Positions 26,204-34,883 of a stretch of 52,238 nucleotides of DNA are shown here, piece after piece (positions within the stretch are counted from its first letter, which is position 1; each line of letters begins with the position of its first letter). Below the pieces are notes generated by a model that was not told the DNA's origin, ran no database searches, and worked only from the letters and a program-made list of their open reading frames with translations. Both the position numbers and the translations under genes were made by a program. Source of the stretch: Frankia sp. AgB1.9 (GTDB taxonomy: Bacteria > Actinomycetota > Actinomycetes > Frankiales > Frankiaceae); NCBI RefSeq assembly GCF_016786355.1, contig NZ_JADWYX010000008.1, positions 46,513-98,750 of the forward strand, written 5' to 3'.

Positions 26204-27121
26204 ATGAGGTTGTACGTGGTGTGCCGATCGGTGGGTTCCGAGAACGCGAAGAACCGGCCCGATTTTTACAGCAAAACCATTGCATTGGCCTCGTTGCTGC
26301 GTTCGGTAGAAAATGTCGGTATTCCGACGAGGGTTGTCTTCGCGAACGACGGGCCGATCCCGCCGGACCGGCTGGCGATGATGGCGAACGCCGGTGAGGT
26401 GCTCCCGATCCGGTGCGGCACCAACCGGTCGTCCTACCGACTGGCGCTGCGCCTGCCCAGGGCCCGTGGCTGGGCGCCCGACGACCTGGTGTGGTTCGCC
26501 GAGGACGACTACCTCTACACGGCGGACGCGCTGTCCGCCGTGGTCGCGGCCGCCGAGAAGCTCCCCGGAGCCGACTACTTCACGATCTACAGCCGGCTTC
26601 GGTTCGGGGCCGACGCGACCAGGCGCAACCCCACGTACTCGCCGCTGGACCGGGCCGACGGTGACGGCGACGCCGTCGAGATCGGCCGGGTTCGCTGGTA
26701 CCGCGCGGTCAGCTCGACCAGCACCTTCGGCGCCTGGGTCCACACGATCGTCGCGGACGAGCGACTGCTGCGGTCGGCGCCGTTCGTCGGTGGCGCGTTC
26801 GACCACGCGACCTGCCTGGCCTACCAGGGTTATCGCCCGTTCGGTCTGGGCCAGCTCAGTGGCGAGCCGGTGGAGCCCGGCGAGCACCCCCCGCTCAAGC
26901 GGGTTGCCCGCCGGGTCGCGCTGACCGGGCTGCGCGGCGCGCTCAACGTCGCCGCGCTGGCCAGGCCCGAGCGCGACCGGCGGGTCCTCGTCGCGCCTGA
27001 CCCGGACCTGGCCACCCACCTGGAGGCCGGTCTCCTCGCGCCGGGCATCGACTGGGCGGCGGAGGCACGTGACGTGGCGGACTGGCTACGCGCCGCCCGT
27101 CCCACCGGCGGCCGCCGGTGA
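26204..27121 (+). CDS. Glycosyltransferase-like protein (GT-A type, unassigned family)
   Basis: 305 residues, soluble. The start (M-R-L-Y-V-V-C-R-S-V-G-S) and V-V-F-A-N-D-G-P-I-P suggest a nucleotide-sugar-binding Rossmann-like half, and A-E-D-D-Y-L-Y near residue 100 is a good candidate for the metal-binding DxD region. The C-terminal 80 residues are basic. No family can be named with confidence. Codons in the first 50 residues are unusually AT-rich (26260-26330), unlike the rest of the gene. It starts 4 nt after the flippase stop, so it most likely works on the same repeat unit. Confidence 0.7.
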   Translation: MRLYVVCRSVGSENAKNRPDFYSKTIALASLLRSVENVGIPTRVVFANDGPIPPDRLAMMANAGEVLPIRCGTNRSSYRLALRLPRARGWAPDDLVWFAEDDYLYTADALSAVVAAAEKLPGADYFTIYSRLRFGADATRRNPTYSPLDRADGDGDAVEIGRVRWYRAVSSTSTFGAWVHTIVADERLLRSAPFVGGAFDHATCLAYQGYRPFGLGQLSGEPVEPGEHPPLKRVARRVALTGLRGALNVAALARPERDRRVLVAPDPDLATHLEAGLLAPGIDWAAEARDVADWLRAARPTGGRR

Positions 27122-27446
27122 CGGGCGCCCCCGTGGCCCGATCTCCCGTCCCTCTCGCGGTCCTGATGCGGCGGCCCGCTCTTGCTCCTGATGCCGAGGC
27201 AAGAAGTGCGGTGAACGGGTGACTGGGTGTATTGGCGCGTCGTAACCGCCCTGGGGTTTGGCGCTTGCTCGTCTGAGTTATGCTCGCATTCCAGCCTTCA
27301 CGTTCGGTAAATCGGGCTCACGGGCTGATCTTCGGGTGAATGATCTTCGGGCGCACGGCCTGATCTGACGACTGAACGCAAGCACGACCGATCGCAGACA
27401 CGACTGATCGCAGACACGACTGATCGCGAGCACAGAGGCGGAGCGC
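27122..27446. other. Intergenic region with tandem repeats upstream of the Wzz-like gene
   Basis: About 325 nt without a gene. It contains a possible promoter (TTGGCG at 27258-27263, TATGCT at 27279-27284, spacing 15), two TGATCTTCGGG copies 15 nt apart (27326 and 27341) and four 16-bp direct repeats (27367-27430) that end 16 nt before the GTG start. Confidence 0.45.
27367..27430 (+). repeat. Four 16-bp direct repeats upstream of the Wzz-like gene
   Basis: Units at 27367-27382, 27383-27398, 27399-27414 and 27415-27430 share the form (C/G)ACGAC(C/T)GA(T/A)CGC(A/G)(A/G)(A/G). The second and third differ at one position only. They lie in the 5' leader region and are head-to-tail without spacers, so they are not a CRISPR. 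They could be an operator array or a simple minisatellite. Confidence 0.8.
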
Positions 27447-28967
27447 GTGAGCTCAGCGGGTTCGCAGAGCAGCGACGGGCGGAACGCGCCCGCGCTGTCC
27501 CTGCTGCGCGTCCTTGGGCGGCGCTGGTTCCACATCGTGATCGCGATGGTCGTCTGCGGTGTCCTCGGGCTCGCGGTGAGCCTGGTCGCCACCCCGACCT
27601 ACGAGGCCAGCGCGCGCGTCTTTCTCACGCTCGACGCGAACTCCGACCATTCCCGGACGCTGGAGACCCAGGCCGAGCTGGCGACCTCCACCCAGGCGAT
27701 CTCGGACATCGCGAAGAAGCTGCGGGTGTCGGAGTCCTACATCGCCGCGCACCTCACCGCCGCGCCCGCCGCCGCCGCGGACTACTTCACGATCACCGGC
27801 ACGTCGAACAACCAGAAGAAGGCCGACGAGCTCGTCCTCACCGCGCGCGACGAGTACAAGGCGCTGCTGGTGACGTACAGCGGCGGCGGCCAGGCCACTA
27901 TCAACGACCTGACCGCCAAGCAGGAGGCGTTGCAGAAGGAGGCGAACGGGCCGAACGACCCGTCGGGCGCCATCGCGGACGCGGCGAACCGGCTGCTGGA
28001 CCAGATCACCACCGCGACGGTCGCGCAGGCCACCGCCACCAGCATGATCGGGCTGGCCGAGCCGCCCTCCGAGGCCGGGAAGATCGCCCCGAAGCCTTTC
28101 ACCAACCTGCTCATCGCCATGCTGGTCGGCCTGTTCCTTGCCGTCGCCTTCGTCTGGATCCGCTACCTGCGCCGCCCGACAGTGCTCGACGGGCGGGCCG
28201 CGGCCGACGCGATCGGCGCACCGCTCATCGTCGGCGGCTCCGGGCCCGCCGCGCCGAGCATCGACACGATCGTCTCCGCGATGGCCGCGGTGCTGTCCCC
28301 GACGGTCAAGGTGGTCTCGCTGACCGCGGCGGCCCAGGGCGACCTGACCTCCGACACGGTCGCCGGCATCGCCGCGAGCTGGTCAGACGACCAGGGGGTC
28401 GTGCTGGTCCTCGACGCGTCGCCGAGCTCGGACGTCCGCGCGGTGCTGGAGCGGCTGCCACCGGCGACCTCGGGCGCGCTGCCGCGGTGGGCCCACGAGG
28501 CCACCTGCATGGCCCGCTCGTCCGGCGGCGGCCGCGGCCATGTCCTCTACAACCGGGTGTCCCCGTCGCGGGCGTCCCGGCCGGGCGGGCTCGCGCCGAT
28601 CCTCGCCGACCGGGCCCGGGACGTCGACCTGGTGCTGCTGCTCACGCCGTCGCTGACCGACCTGCCGATGACCGCGGCCTCGGCGCTGCAGGCCGACGCG
28701 GTCGTCGTCATCACCTCTGGGTTCACCCGTACCGACGAGCTCGCCGCCGTCGCGCGGGACTGGCCGGCGCTGTCAGACCGCATCGTGGGCGTGATCCACG
28801 GCGACCGGGGCGGCTTCCGCCCGTCGACGATCGCGGCCGAGAGCCGTGCCGCGAACCGCTCCAGCCCCTCGGGCTCGGCGGACCGGGGCCGCGACCGGGA
28901 CCGGGACTACGACCGCGGTGACGCCGAGGTGGAATCGACGGACCGCTTCGCCCGCCCGCGGTACTGA
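27447..28967 (+). CDS. Wzz/CapA-like chain-length protein with degenerate tyrosine-kinase domain
   Basis: 506 residues. One membrane helix near 29-49 and another near 222-240 flank an extracytoplasmic Wzz-type domain, as in polysaccharide co-polymerases that set chain length and cooperate with Wzx and Wzy. The C-terminal cytoplasmic half looks like a BY-kinase fold: V-K-V-V-S-L-T then a loop, and V-L-V-L-D-A-S-P in the Walker A' position. However, the P-loop Lys-Ser/Thr is missing: residues 296-302 read A-Q-G-D-L-T-S instead of a G-E-G-K-S/T loop. There is also no tyrosine cluster at the C-terminus, so it is probably catalytically dead. GTG 27447 is preceded by GGAG. It lies upstream of the Wzy-like gene. 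Confidence 0.84.
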   Translation: MSSAGSQSSDGRNAPALSLLRVLGRRWFHIVIAMVVCGVLGLAVSLVATPTYEASARVFLTLDANSDHSRTLETQAELATSTQAISDIAKKLRVSESYIAAHLTAAPAAAADYFTITGTSNNQKKADELVLTARDEYKALLVTYSGGGQATINDLTAKQEALQKEANGPNDPSGAIADAANRLLDQITTATVAQATATSMIGLAEPPSEAGKIAPKPFTNLLIAMLVGLFLAVAFVWIRYLRRPTVLDGRAAADAIGAPLIVGGSGPAAPSIDTIVSAMAAVLSPTVKVVSLTAAAQGDLTSDTVAGIAASWSDDQGVVLVLDASPSSDVRAVLERLPPATSGALPRWAHEATCMARSSGGGRGHVLYNRVSPSRASRPGGLAPILADRARDVDLVLLLTPSLTDLPMTAASALQADAVVVITSGFTRTDELAAVARDWPALSDRIVGVIHGDRGGFRPSTIAAESRAANRSSPSGSADRGRDRDRDYDRGDAEVESTDRFARPRY

Positions 28968-29002
28968 GCCCGTCCCGCGGGCGAACAGTTACGGAGTAGT
29001 TG

Positions 29003-30385
29003 GTGGCATACCGGCCGGGTTCGGCGTCGGAGATGGTGACGACGCTGACCACCCGCATTCCGCGGACCTGGGTCATCCCGACCCCGGAGCCGGCGGAGCG
29101 CGACACGGGAGCCGACGCCGCCACGCTTCGGCTGCTGACCGTCCTGCTGGCCTGCGAGCTGTTCCTGCAGCGCCTGGTGGTACCGGCCGGCGGCACCGGC
29201 GTCCCGGTGATCATGCCCATCACGCTGGTCGGCACGATCATCCTGGTGCGGCGCGGGCAGCTGCGGACCAATCTGGTCCGCAGCCGGGCCTACCTGATCG
29301 CGATGACGGCCTGCGTCTTCGTCGCGTTCGTCTCGTTCGCCCGTGGCGAGCAGGCCGCCTCGGTGAACTCGCTGCTGCTGCTGGTGGTCTCCTACGCGCC
29401 GTTCGCCCTCGGCCTCGGCCGGGAGCAGGCCAGGGTGCTGCTGCCCCGGATGCTGGACCGGTTCGTGGTCATGGCCCTGTTACTCGCGACGCTCGCCGTC
29501 GCGCAGTTCGGGCTGCAGCTGGTCGGTGTCCACTACGTCGACGTGCTCGCCAAGGTCGTGCCGTCCAACTTCCTGGCCCAGAACTTCAACACGTCCTACC
29601 CGGTCCAGTACGGCTCCGGCCTCTACAAGTCGAACGCCTTCGTCGGCCTGGAGCCGTCCTACGCCTCGCAGTTCCTCGCCGCCGGGCTGATCGTCTCGGT
29701 ACTGCGCCGGATCCGGATCTGGCAGATCACGCTGTTCCTGGCGGCCATCCTCTCGACCGTCTCGGGCACCGGCATCCTGCTGATCGGCTTCGCCAGCGTG
29801 CTGCTCGCCGTCCACAAGGGCCTGCGGTTCACGCTCACCGCGCTGGCGGTGCTCGTGGTCCTGGTCGGCGCGCTGTCACTCACCCCGGCCGCGAAGATCT
29901 TCGCGTCCCGGGCCACCGAGACGAAGTCCAGCGGGTCCAGCGGCAACCTGCGGTTCGTGACGCCGTATGTGCGGACCTACGACAACCTGTCGGCCCGTCC
30001 GGAGCGGGCCCTGTTCGGCAACGGCCCCGGTTGGTCGGACCGGGACTCCCAGGCGTTCACCGCGCGGACCGGCCTGCCGCTGAACTACGCGCTGCTGCCC
30101 AAGCTGCTGCTGGAGTACGGGCTCGTCGGCGGCATCGGGTTCCTCGTCTTCATGGCGGCCGTGTTCGTCCGCGGCTCGCCGTCGTTCGTGCTGACGGGGA
30201 CGATGCTGTTCTTCTACGTCGTGCTGTCCAGCAGCCTGCTGAACCCGGTCGTGGGCTACCTGGTGCTGCTGTTGCTGAGCTGGTTCTGTGAGGACCAGCA
30301 TCCGCTGGCGGCCGACCGGCCGGCCCAGCGCAATCTCCCGGTGCCCGCCCAGCGCGGGTACGCCGACCTCGCCGGCTACCGCTGA
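29003..30385 (+). CDS. Wzy/O-antigen ligase-like membrane protein
   Basis: 460 residues with about 10-11 hydrophobic segments and one large extracytoplasmic loop (about residues 300-350) containing G-N-G-P-G-W, as in the Wzy_C/O-antigen polymerase and ligase family. It would join lipid-linked repeat units outside the membrane. GTG 29003 is preferred because GGAG lies 6 nt upstream (28993-28996); a TTG directly before it is also in frame. It follows the Wzz-like gene by 35 nt and precedes a glycanase gene, a typical Wzx/Wzy-system order. Confidence 0.87.
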   Translation: MAYRPGSASEMVTTLTTRIPRTWVIPTPEPAERDTGADAATLRLLTVLLACELFLQRLVVPAGGTGVPVIMPITLVGTIILVRRGQLRTNLVRSRAYLIAMTACVFVAFVSFARGEQAASVNSLLLLVVSYAPFALGLGREQARVLLPRMLDRFVVMALLLATLAVAQFGLQLVGVHYVDVLAKVVPSNFLAQNFNTSYPVQYGSGLYKSNAFVGLEPSYASQFLAAGLIVSVLRRIRIWQITLFLAAILSTVSGTGILLIGFASVLLAVHKGLRFTLTALAVLVVLVGALSLTPAAKIFASRATETKSSGSSGNLRFVTPYVRTYDNLSARPERALFGNGPGWSDRDSQAFTARTGLPLNYALLPKLLLEYGLVGGIGFLVFMAAVFVRGSPSFVLTGTMLFFYVVLSSSLLNPVVGYLVLLLLSWFCEDQHPLAADRPAQRNLPVPAQRGYADLAGYR

Positions 30386-30450
30386 CGGAGCGGTCCCGGA
30401 GGGTGGCCCGGCTACCCAACGATTCTCATCCCTCACGTAAGGTGAGAGTT

Positions 30451-31470
30451 GTGCTGCGAGCTTCCCGGGCGCGGGACGCGGGTCCCGCTCTGGCCGTCGC
30501 GCTGCTGCTGGTCGTCGCCGGGTTGGGCGCCTGCTCGCACTCGGCGCCCAGACGGCCGTCCGCGCCGGTGGCCGTGGCGAACCCGTCGGTCGCGGGCACC
30601 GGCGTGCGCTGGGTCTCCGGGGCCAACGGCAACTTCCCGAGTGAGATCGAACCGTGGGCCGCCTGGACCGGCCGCCCGGTCGACCTCGCCATGATCTTCA
30701 CGTCGCGCACCGACTGGAACTCGGTCGAGTCGCCGGACTGGCCACTCGACGCCTTCACCACGGCAGCCTGGCCCGGCCAGATCTCGATCGCCCAGCCGCT
30801 GTGGCCGGACAGCGGAGGCAACGAGCGCGACTGCGCTGCCGGCGCCTATGACGAGCACTGGCACCGGTTCGGCGAGAACCTGCTGAAGTACGGCCGAGGC
30901 GACGCGATCGTCCGCCTCGGCTGGGAGTTCAACGGCGACTGGTACGACTGGTACCCGCGGGACGTCAACGTGTGGAAACAGTGCTACCAGCGGACGGTCA
31001 CGGCGCTGCGCGACACCGCCCCCGACGTGCGGATCGACTGGACGATGACCATGCACCGGGACGACCTGCCGCGCGGTGGCGACGTCTGGTCGGCCTACCC
31101 AGGCGACGCGTACGTCGACATCATCGGGATCGACTACTACGACATGTCCCCGCCGGCTTCGACCCAGGGGCTCTGGGACCGGCTGTGCGTCGCCCCGTCC
31201 GGCCTCTGTACGGTGATCCAGCAGGCCAGGGCGCGCGGCAAGAAGTTCTCCGTGCCCGAATGGGGGGTTGTGAGCGGCGCGGGCGGTGGCGGCGACAACC
31301 CGTTCTTCATCCAGAAGATGTACGCGATGTTTCAGGCGAACGCCGGAATTCTGGCCTACGAGGCGTACTACAACAACGCGGACGCGGACAACGTGCGCTC
31401 GTCCCTGCTGAATCCGACCCTGAACCCGCGGTCCGCGCAGCGTTACCTGCAGCTGTTCGGGCCTGGTTGA
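30451..31470 (+). CDS. Secreted lipoprotein glycanase, GH26-like (beta-mannanase type)
   Basis: 339 residues. The N-terminus is a lipoprotein signal with L-G-A-C as lipobox, so the protein is anchored outside the membrane. The catalytic domain contains G-W-E-F-N-G-D-W with acid/base E159 and S-V-P-E-W-G-V with nucleophile E270, the pattern of clan A family 26 glycosidases. GTG 30451 is chosen because AAGGTG stands 6 nt upstream and the signal peptide follows at once; another GTG lies at 30442. It lies directly behind the Wzy-like gene and probably trims or releases the polymer. A paralogue with a membrane anchor is at 38674-39936. The substrate is unknown. Confidence 0.84.
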   Translation: MLRASRARDAGPALAVALLLVVAGLGACSHSAPRRPSAPVAVANPSVAGTGVRWVSGANGNFPSEIEPWAAWTGRPVDLAMIFTSRTDWNSVESPDWPLDAFTTAAWPGQISIAQPLWPDSGGNERDCAAGAYDEHWHRFGENLLKYGRGDAIVRLGWEFNGDWYDWYPRDVNVWKQCYQRTVTALRDTAPDVRIDWTMTMHRDDLPRGGDVWSAYPGDAYVDIIGIDYYDMSPPASTQGLWDRLCVAPSGLCTVIQQARARGKKFSVPEWGVVSGAGGGGDNPFFIQKMYAMFQANAGILAYEAYYNNADADNVRSSLLNPTLNPRSAQRYLQLFGPG

Positions 31471-31603
31471 CGCCGGTCCGGCCGCCGGATTCGGCGCGGG
31501 CCTCCTCCGATACGCTTTCGCCGTCTTTTGGCGGTGCCCGGCCACTGGGGCTCCTGGGCGACCAGGGTTCCCGGGCGGCTGGCTGACACGGAGGAGTGAC
31601 CGG

Positions 31604-32551
31604 ATGAGCGAAATCGCGGTCGCCCGGCTGACCGGCGCCGCGGCCACCGTGCGCCGTTCGATGAGCCCCGGAGCGCTGCGCGAACGGGCGCTACTCCCGG
31701 CGCGGTCGCTCTACCGGCGGGCCTGGATGCGCCGGGGCCACGACATCACCCGGGCCATGTCCAGGACGTCCTGCCTCGTGGTCGCCCCCCATCCGGACGA
31801 CGAGACCGTCGGCTGCGGCGTGGCCATCATGCGCAAGCGGGAGACCGGCACCCACGTCACGGTCGTGATCGTCAGTGACGGCGCCGCAGCCGATCCCGCG
31901 CCGATGCCGCCCGCCGAGCTGGCCGCGCTGCGCAAGGAAGAGGCGTGCCGCGCCGTCACCCGGCTCGGGCTGCGCCCCGCCGACGTCCGCTTCCTCGACG
32001 TGCCGGACACGAAGGTCGCACAGCACGTCGACGAGATCGCCGACCGGCTGGCCGAGCTGATCAAGGAGCTGGCACCGGACCAGGTGCTGATCCCGACGTC
32101 CTGCGACGGTCACCCGGACCACGACGCCACCAACGTCGCCGCGCTGGAGGCCGTGCGCCGCGCCGATTTCGCCGGCCAGGTCCTGGAGTACGGCGTCTGG
32201 CTGTGGACGCACTGGCCGTGGACCCGCGGCTACGGCACCGAGGGCTACACCGCCCGCCGGCTGCTGCGCGACCCGGTGGACCGCATCCGTGAGGTACGCC
32301 CGCTGCTGGTCGCGGCGAAGGGTTACCGCTCCCGCCAGGCGTACGCGCTCGCGGCGCACGGCAGCCAGGTCGGCCCGGCCGTCGGCGGCGGTTCCCTCCC
32401 GCCGTCCCTGCTGGCGGCGACGAGGACCCCGTTCGAGCTCTACCTGGAGGTCGGCGCGCTCGCCCATCTCAACTTCCTGCCGACGGCCCGGACCGGCGAC
32501 GAGGGTGAGCCCGTCCACGTCCCGCTGGCCGACGCCCCGGCGAAGGACTGA
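31604..32551 (+). CDS. PIG-L family zinc deacetylase
   Basis: 315 residues. The zinc motif A-P-H-P-D-D-E lies at residues 61-67 and the second zinc site H-P-D-H near residue 169, both diagnostic of the LmbE/PIG-L family that removes acetyl groups from N-acetylglucosaminyl substrates. An N-terminal stretch of about 55 mostly basic residues precedes the domain and may contact the membrane. GGAGGAG precedes the ATG. TACGCT at 31511-31516 in the upstream gap could be its -10 box. In this island it may deacetylate an amino sugar of the glycan or its lipid-linked precursor; MshB-like roles are less likely from context. Confidence 0.88.
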   Translation: MSEIAVARLTGAAATVRRSMSPGALRERALLPARSLYRRAWMRRGHDITRAMSRTSCLVVAPHPDDETVGCGVAIMRKRETGTHVTVVIVSDGAAADPAPMPPAELAALRKEEACRAVTRLGLRPADVRFLDVPDTKVAQHVDEIADRLAELIKELAPDQVLIPTSCDGHPDHDATNVAALEAVRRADFAGQVLEYGVWLWTHWPWTRGYGTEGYTARRLLRDPVDRIREVRPLLVAAKGYRSRQAYALAAHGSQVGPAVGGGSLPPSLLAATRTPFELYLEVGALAHLNFLPTARTGDEGEPVHVPLADAPAKD

Positions 32552-32579
32552 CTCCCGGCCGGGCCGGGCCGGACCCCGC

Positions 32580-33827
32580 CTAACGCGCCGAGGCGGCCCG
32601 GGCCCGTCCGAACGAGGCGACGGCCGCGCGGTAGACCGCGACCCGGTCGCCGGCGATCTGCGCCGGGTCCAGCCGGGCGGCGCCCGCGCGCCCGTTGCGG
32701 CCGATCCGCTCGGCCAGGTCGAGGTCGGTCAGGTAGGGCTCCAGGGCATCCGCCAGCGCGGTCGGGTCCTCCGGCGCGACGACGGTGCCCGCCTCCCACT
32801 CCGCCAGGAACGGCGCGATGCCGGTCCGGGTGGTGGTCACCACCGGCCGGCCCGACGCCATTCCCTCGACGGCGGCGATCGAGAAGCTCTCGAACCGGCT
32901 GGGCACGGCGACCACCCTTGCCTGTCCATAGACGTCGACGAGCTCGCGCTGGCTGAGGTGGCCGGCGAACACGGTCGGCACGCCCAGCTCCTGGGCCCGC
33001 CGCTCCAGCCAGCGGCCGGTCGGCACCCCGTCGAGGTGGCCGGACGTGCTGCCGGCCAGGATCAGCTTCGCGTCGGTCCCTCGGGCCGCGACCAGCGCCA
33101 GCGCGTCCAGCAGCACGTCGAGGCCCTTGTTCGGCTCCAGCCGGCCGACCGCGGCTACGACCGCCCCGGTCCGGCTCACCGCCGGCACCCCCCGCCACGG
33201 GCTCGCGTCGAACGGGTTCGGCACGATCGTCACGTCCTCGCGGCGCAGCCAGCCGTACGGGCGGACCGTGTCGACCAGGAGCTGGGACGGTGACGTCACC
33301 ATGGTGGCCCGGTCGGCGGTGATCCGGTCCAGGCGGTCGGCCACCCGGCCGCGCACCGACAGCGGCGGCCCAGCCAGCCGCAGGGTCAGCATCGTCGGGG
33401 CGTGCATGTGCACGACGACCGGGCAGGACGGGGCGACCACCTTCATCAGCGCCCGGGTCTCGCCGTCCTGCGTCTCGATCACGTCCGGCTTCAGACCGAG
33501 CTGGCGCAGGTAGAGGGCGTAGGAGAAGGTCAGGCTCGCCCGCAGCGCCAGCGAGTCGCGCGGGTAGTTCGGGCCGGTGAGGTGACGGGCGTACTTGCCG
33601 AGCACCCGGCTCAGCGGTATCCGCAGCAGCGGGCGGCGGTGGACGTGCACCCCGTCGACCTCTTCGTCGACGATCCGGTGGCCCTGCGCGCAGATGACGT
33701 GCACCTCGTGGCCGAGCGCCGCGAGCGCCGCCGAGAGCACCGCCGTGTAGATCCCGGCGCCGTCCCAGACGACCGGCGGGTACTGCTCACAGAGGAACGT
33801 GACGAGCAGCTTCCCGTCGACGGTCAC
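32580..33827 (-). CDS. Group 1 glycosyltransferase (GT4)
   Basis: 415 residues, GT-B fold. The N-terminal domain carries W-D-G-A-G-I-Y near residue 20, and V-G-R-L-E-P-N-K-G is the usual opening of the donor domain. R-F-E-S-F-S-I-A-A-V-E-G-M-A is the E-x7-E motif of retaining GT4 enzymes. GTG 33825-33827 is used because GGGAG lies 9 nt upstream. The frame continues upstream through a 15-bp tandem repeat (E-H-G-A-V units), which could extend the protein by 38 residues if an upstream start is used. It is last of the minus-strand genes but is separated from them by 258 nt. Confidence 0.88.
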   Translation of the reverse strand: MTVDGKLLVTFLCEQYPPVVWDGAGIYTAVLSAALAALGHEVHVICAQGHRIVDEEVDGVHVHRRPLLRIPLSRVLGKYARHLTGPNYPRDSLALRASLTFSYALYLRQLGLKPDVIETQDGETRALMKVVAPSCPVVVHMHAPTMLTLRLAGPPLSVRGRVADRLDRITADRATMVTSPSQLLVDTVRPYGWLRREDVTIVPNPFDASPWRGVPAVSRTGAVVAAVGRLEPNKGLDVLLDALALVAARGTDAKLILAGSTSGHLDGVPTGRWLERRAQELGVPTVFAGHLSQRELVDVYGQARVVAVPSRFESFSIAAVEGMASGRPVVTTTRTGIAPFLAEWEAGTVVAPEDPTALADALEPYLTDLDLAERIGRNGRAGAARLDPAQIAGDRVAVYRAAVASFGRARAASAR

Positions 33828-33850
33828 GTTCGCACGCTCCCTGCCCCCGT

Positions 33851-33925
33851 GGTCGATGGCCCCATGCTCGACGGCGCCATGTTCGACCGCCCGGTGTTCG
33901 ACGGCCCCGCGGTCGGCGCGCTCGG
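33851..33925. repeat. 15-bp tandem repeat, five units
   Basis: Units at 33851-33865, 33866-33880, 33881-33895, 33896-33910 and 33911-33925 share the pattern G(G/C/T)TCGA(C/T)(G/C)GC(C/G)C... and diverge toward the last one. It lies just upstream of the GT4 start on the minus strand. Because the unit is a multiple of three, it stays open as E-H-G-A-V-like coding sequence. Confidence 0.8.
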
Positions 33926-33971
33926 GCCGGGGTGGGCGCAAGCCGCGACCGGGAGCGAAGTCGGCGAGGTC

Positions 33972-33981
33972 ACTGTACAGT
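33972..33981. promoter_or_regulatory. Perfect palindrome ACTGTACAGT between SDR and GT4 genes
   Basis: A perfect 10-bp palindrome in the 258-nt gap. Read on the minus strand it contains TACAGT, which fits TANNNT, so it may be a -10 box, an operator, or both, for the GT4 gene about 145 nt downstream. Confidence 0.35.
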
Positions 33982-34085
33982 TGGTCGCTTTACGCCGCGC
34001 CCGCGGGAAACGGCGCGCGTGGGCCGTTTCGTCATCGGACGGGCGCCATGTGGCCTCGCCGGCCGCGGCGCCGCCTGCCCGGCCA

Positions 34086-34883
34086 TCAGTAGGACTTCTT
34101 GGCTGGCCGCAGGTGGACCTCGGTGATTTCCGCGTTCGCCGGCAGCGTGAGCACCCCGGCGACCACCTCCGCCACGTCCTCGGCCGCGAGCAGCAGGTCC
34201 GGCCGGTAGGCCCGGCCCTCCTGGGCGAACAGCGCCTCCTGCCGCGGGGTCGCCGTCCGGCCGGGATGCACGCCGCACACCCGGATTCCGTCGGCGTTGA
34301 TCTCCTGGCGCAGGCTGTCGGTGACCGCTCGCATCGCATGCTGGGTGGCGGCGAACTGGCCCAGGTTCGGGCCCGCGTGCAGGCCCTGTGACGAGTTGAT
34401 CACGATGACGTCCCCGCCACCGGCCCGCAGCGCGGGCAGCAGCTCCTGGGTGAGCGCGTAGGGCGCGCGGACGTTCGCCGCGTACAGCCAGTCGAGGTCG
34501 TCGAGCGGTGCGTCGGCATGCGCTCCGTTGGTGTAACCACCGGCGCTGTGCACCAGGATGTCGACCCGAGGCCCGGCCAGGAGCCCGGCGACCAGGGCGC
34601 CGCGGGCGTCGTCGTCGGTCAGATCCGCCTGCGCCTGCCGCAGCGCCCCCGGACACCCGGCGGGCGTGATCTCTGCCGCGGCCGCTGGCAGCGCGTCCAG
34701 CCGGGACTTGTCGCGGCCGACGGCGGTCACCTGCGCGCCCTCGGCGACCAGCCGCAGCGCGACCGCCCGCCCGATGCCACTGGAGGCGCCGGTGACGACG
34801 GCGACCCGGCCCGCGAGCCGGAACTCACCGAGCCTTCCGGCCGGCCGGGTCGTCGCGGTGCCGTCCCCTTCGGCCACGGTCAC
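34086..34883 (-). CDS. Short-chain dehydrogenase-like protein lacking the catalytic Tyr-Lys
   Basis: 265 residues with a clear classical SDR fold: T-G-A-S-S-G-I-G-R-A (cofactor loop, residues 31-40), H-S-A-G-G in place of N-N-A-G, and I-N-S-S-Q-G with the catalytic Ser. In the position of Tyr-x3-Lys the protein has F177-A-A-T-Q181, so both catalytic residues are changed. This reads cleanly in the DNA and is not a frameshift. The protein may be a non-catalytic partner or use another chemistry. The GTG start (34881-34883) overlaps the TGA of the upstream dioxygenase gene by 4 nt, a sign of tight coupling. Confidence 0.85.
   Translation of the reverse strand: MTVAEGDGTATTRPAGRLGEFRLAGRVAVVTGASSGIGRAVALRLVAEGAQVTAVGRDKSRLDALPAAAAEITPAGCPGALRQAQADLTDDDARGALVAGLLAGPRVDILVHSAGGYTNGAHADAPLDDLDWLYAANVRAPYALTQELLPALRAGGGDVIVINSSQGLHAGPNLGQFAATQHAMRAVTDSLRQEINADGIRVCGVHPGRTATPRQEALFAQEGRAYRPDLLLAAEDVAEVVAGVLTLPANAEITEVHLRPAKKSY

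Noticed and set aside
27367..27430. CRISPR-like array
   Set aside because: The 16-bp units are directly adjacent with no spacers, too short for CRISPR repeats, and no cas gene is present.
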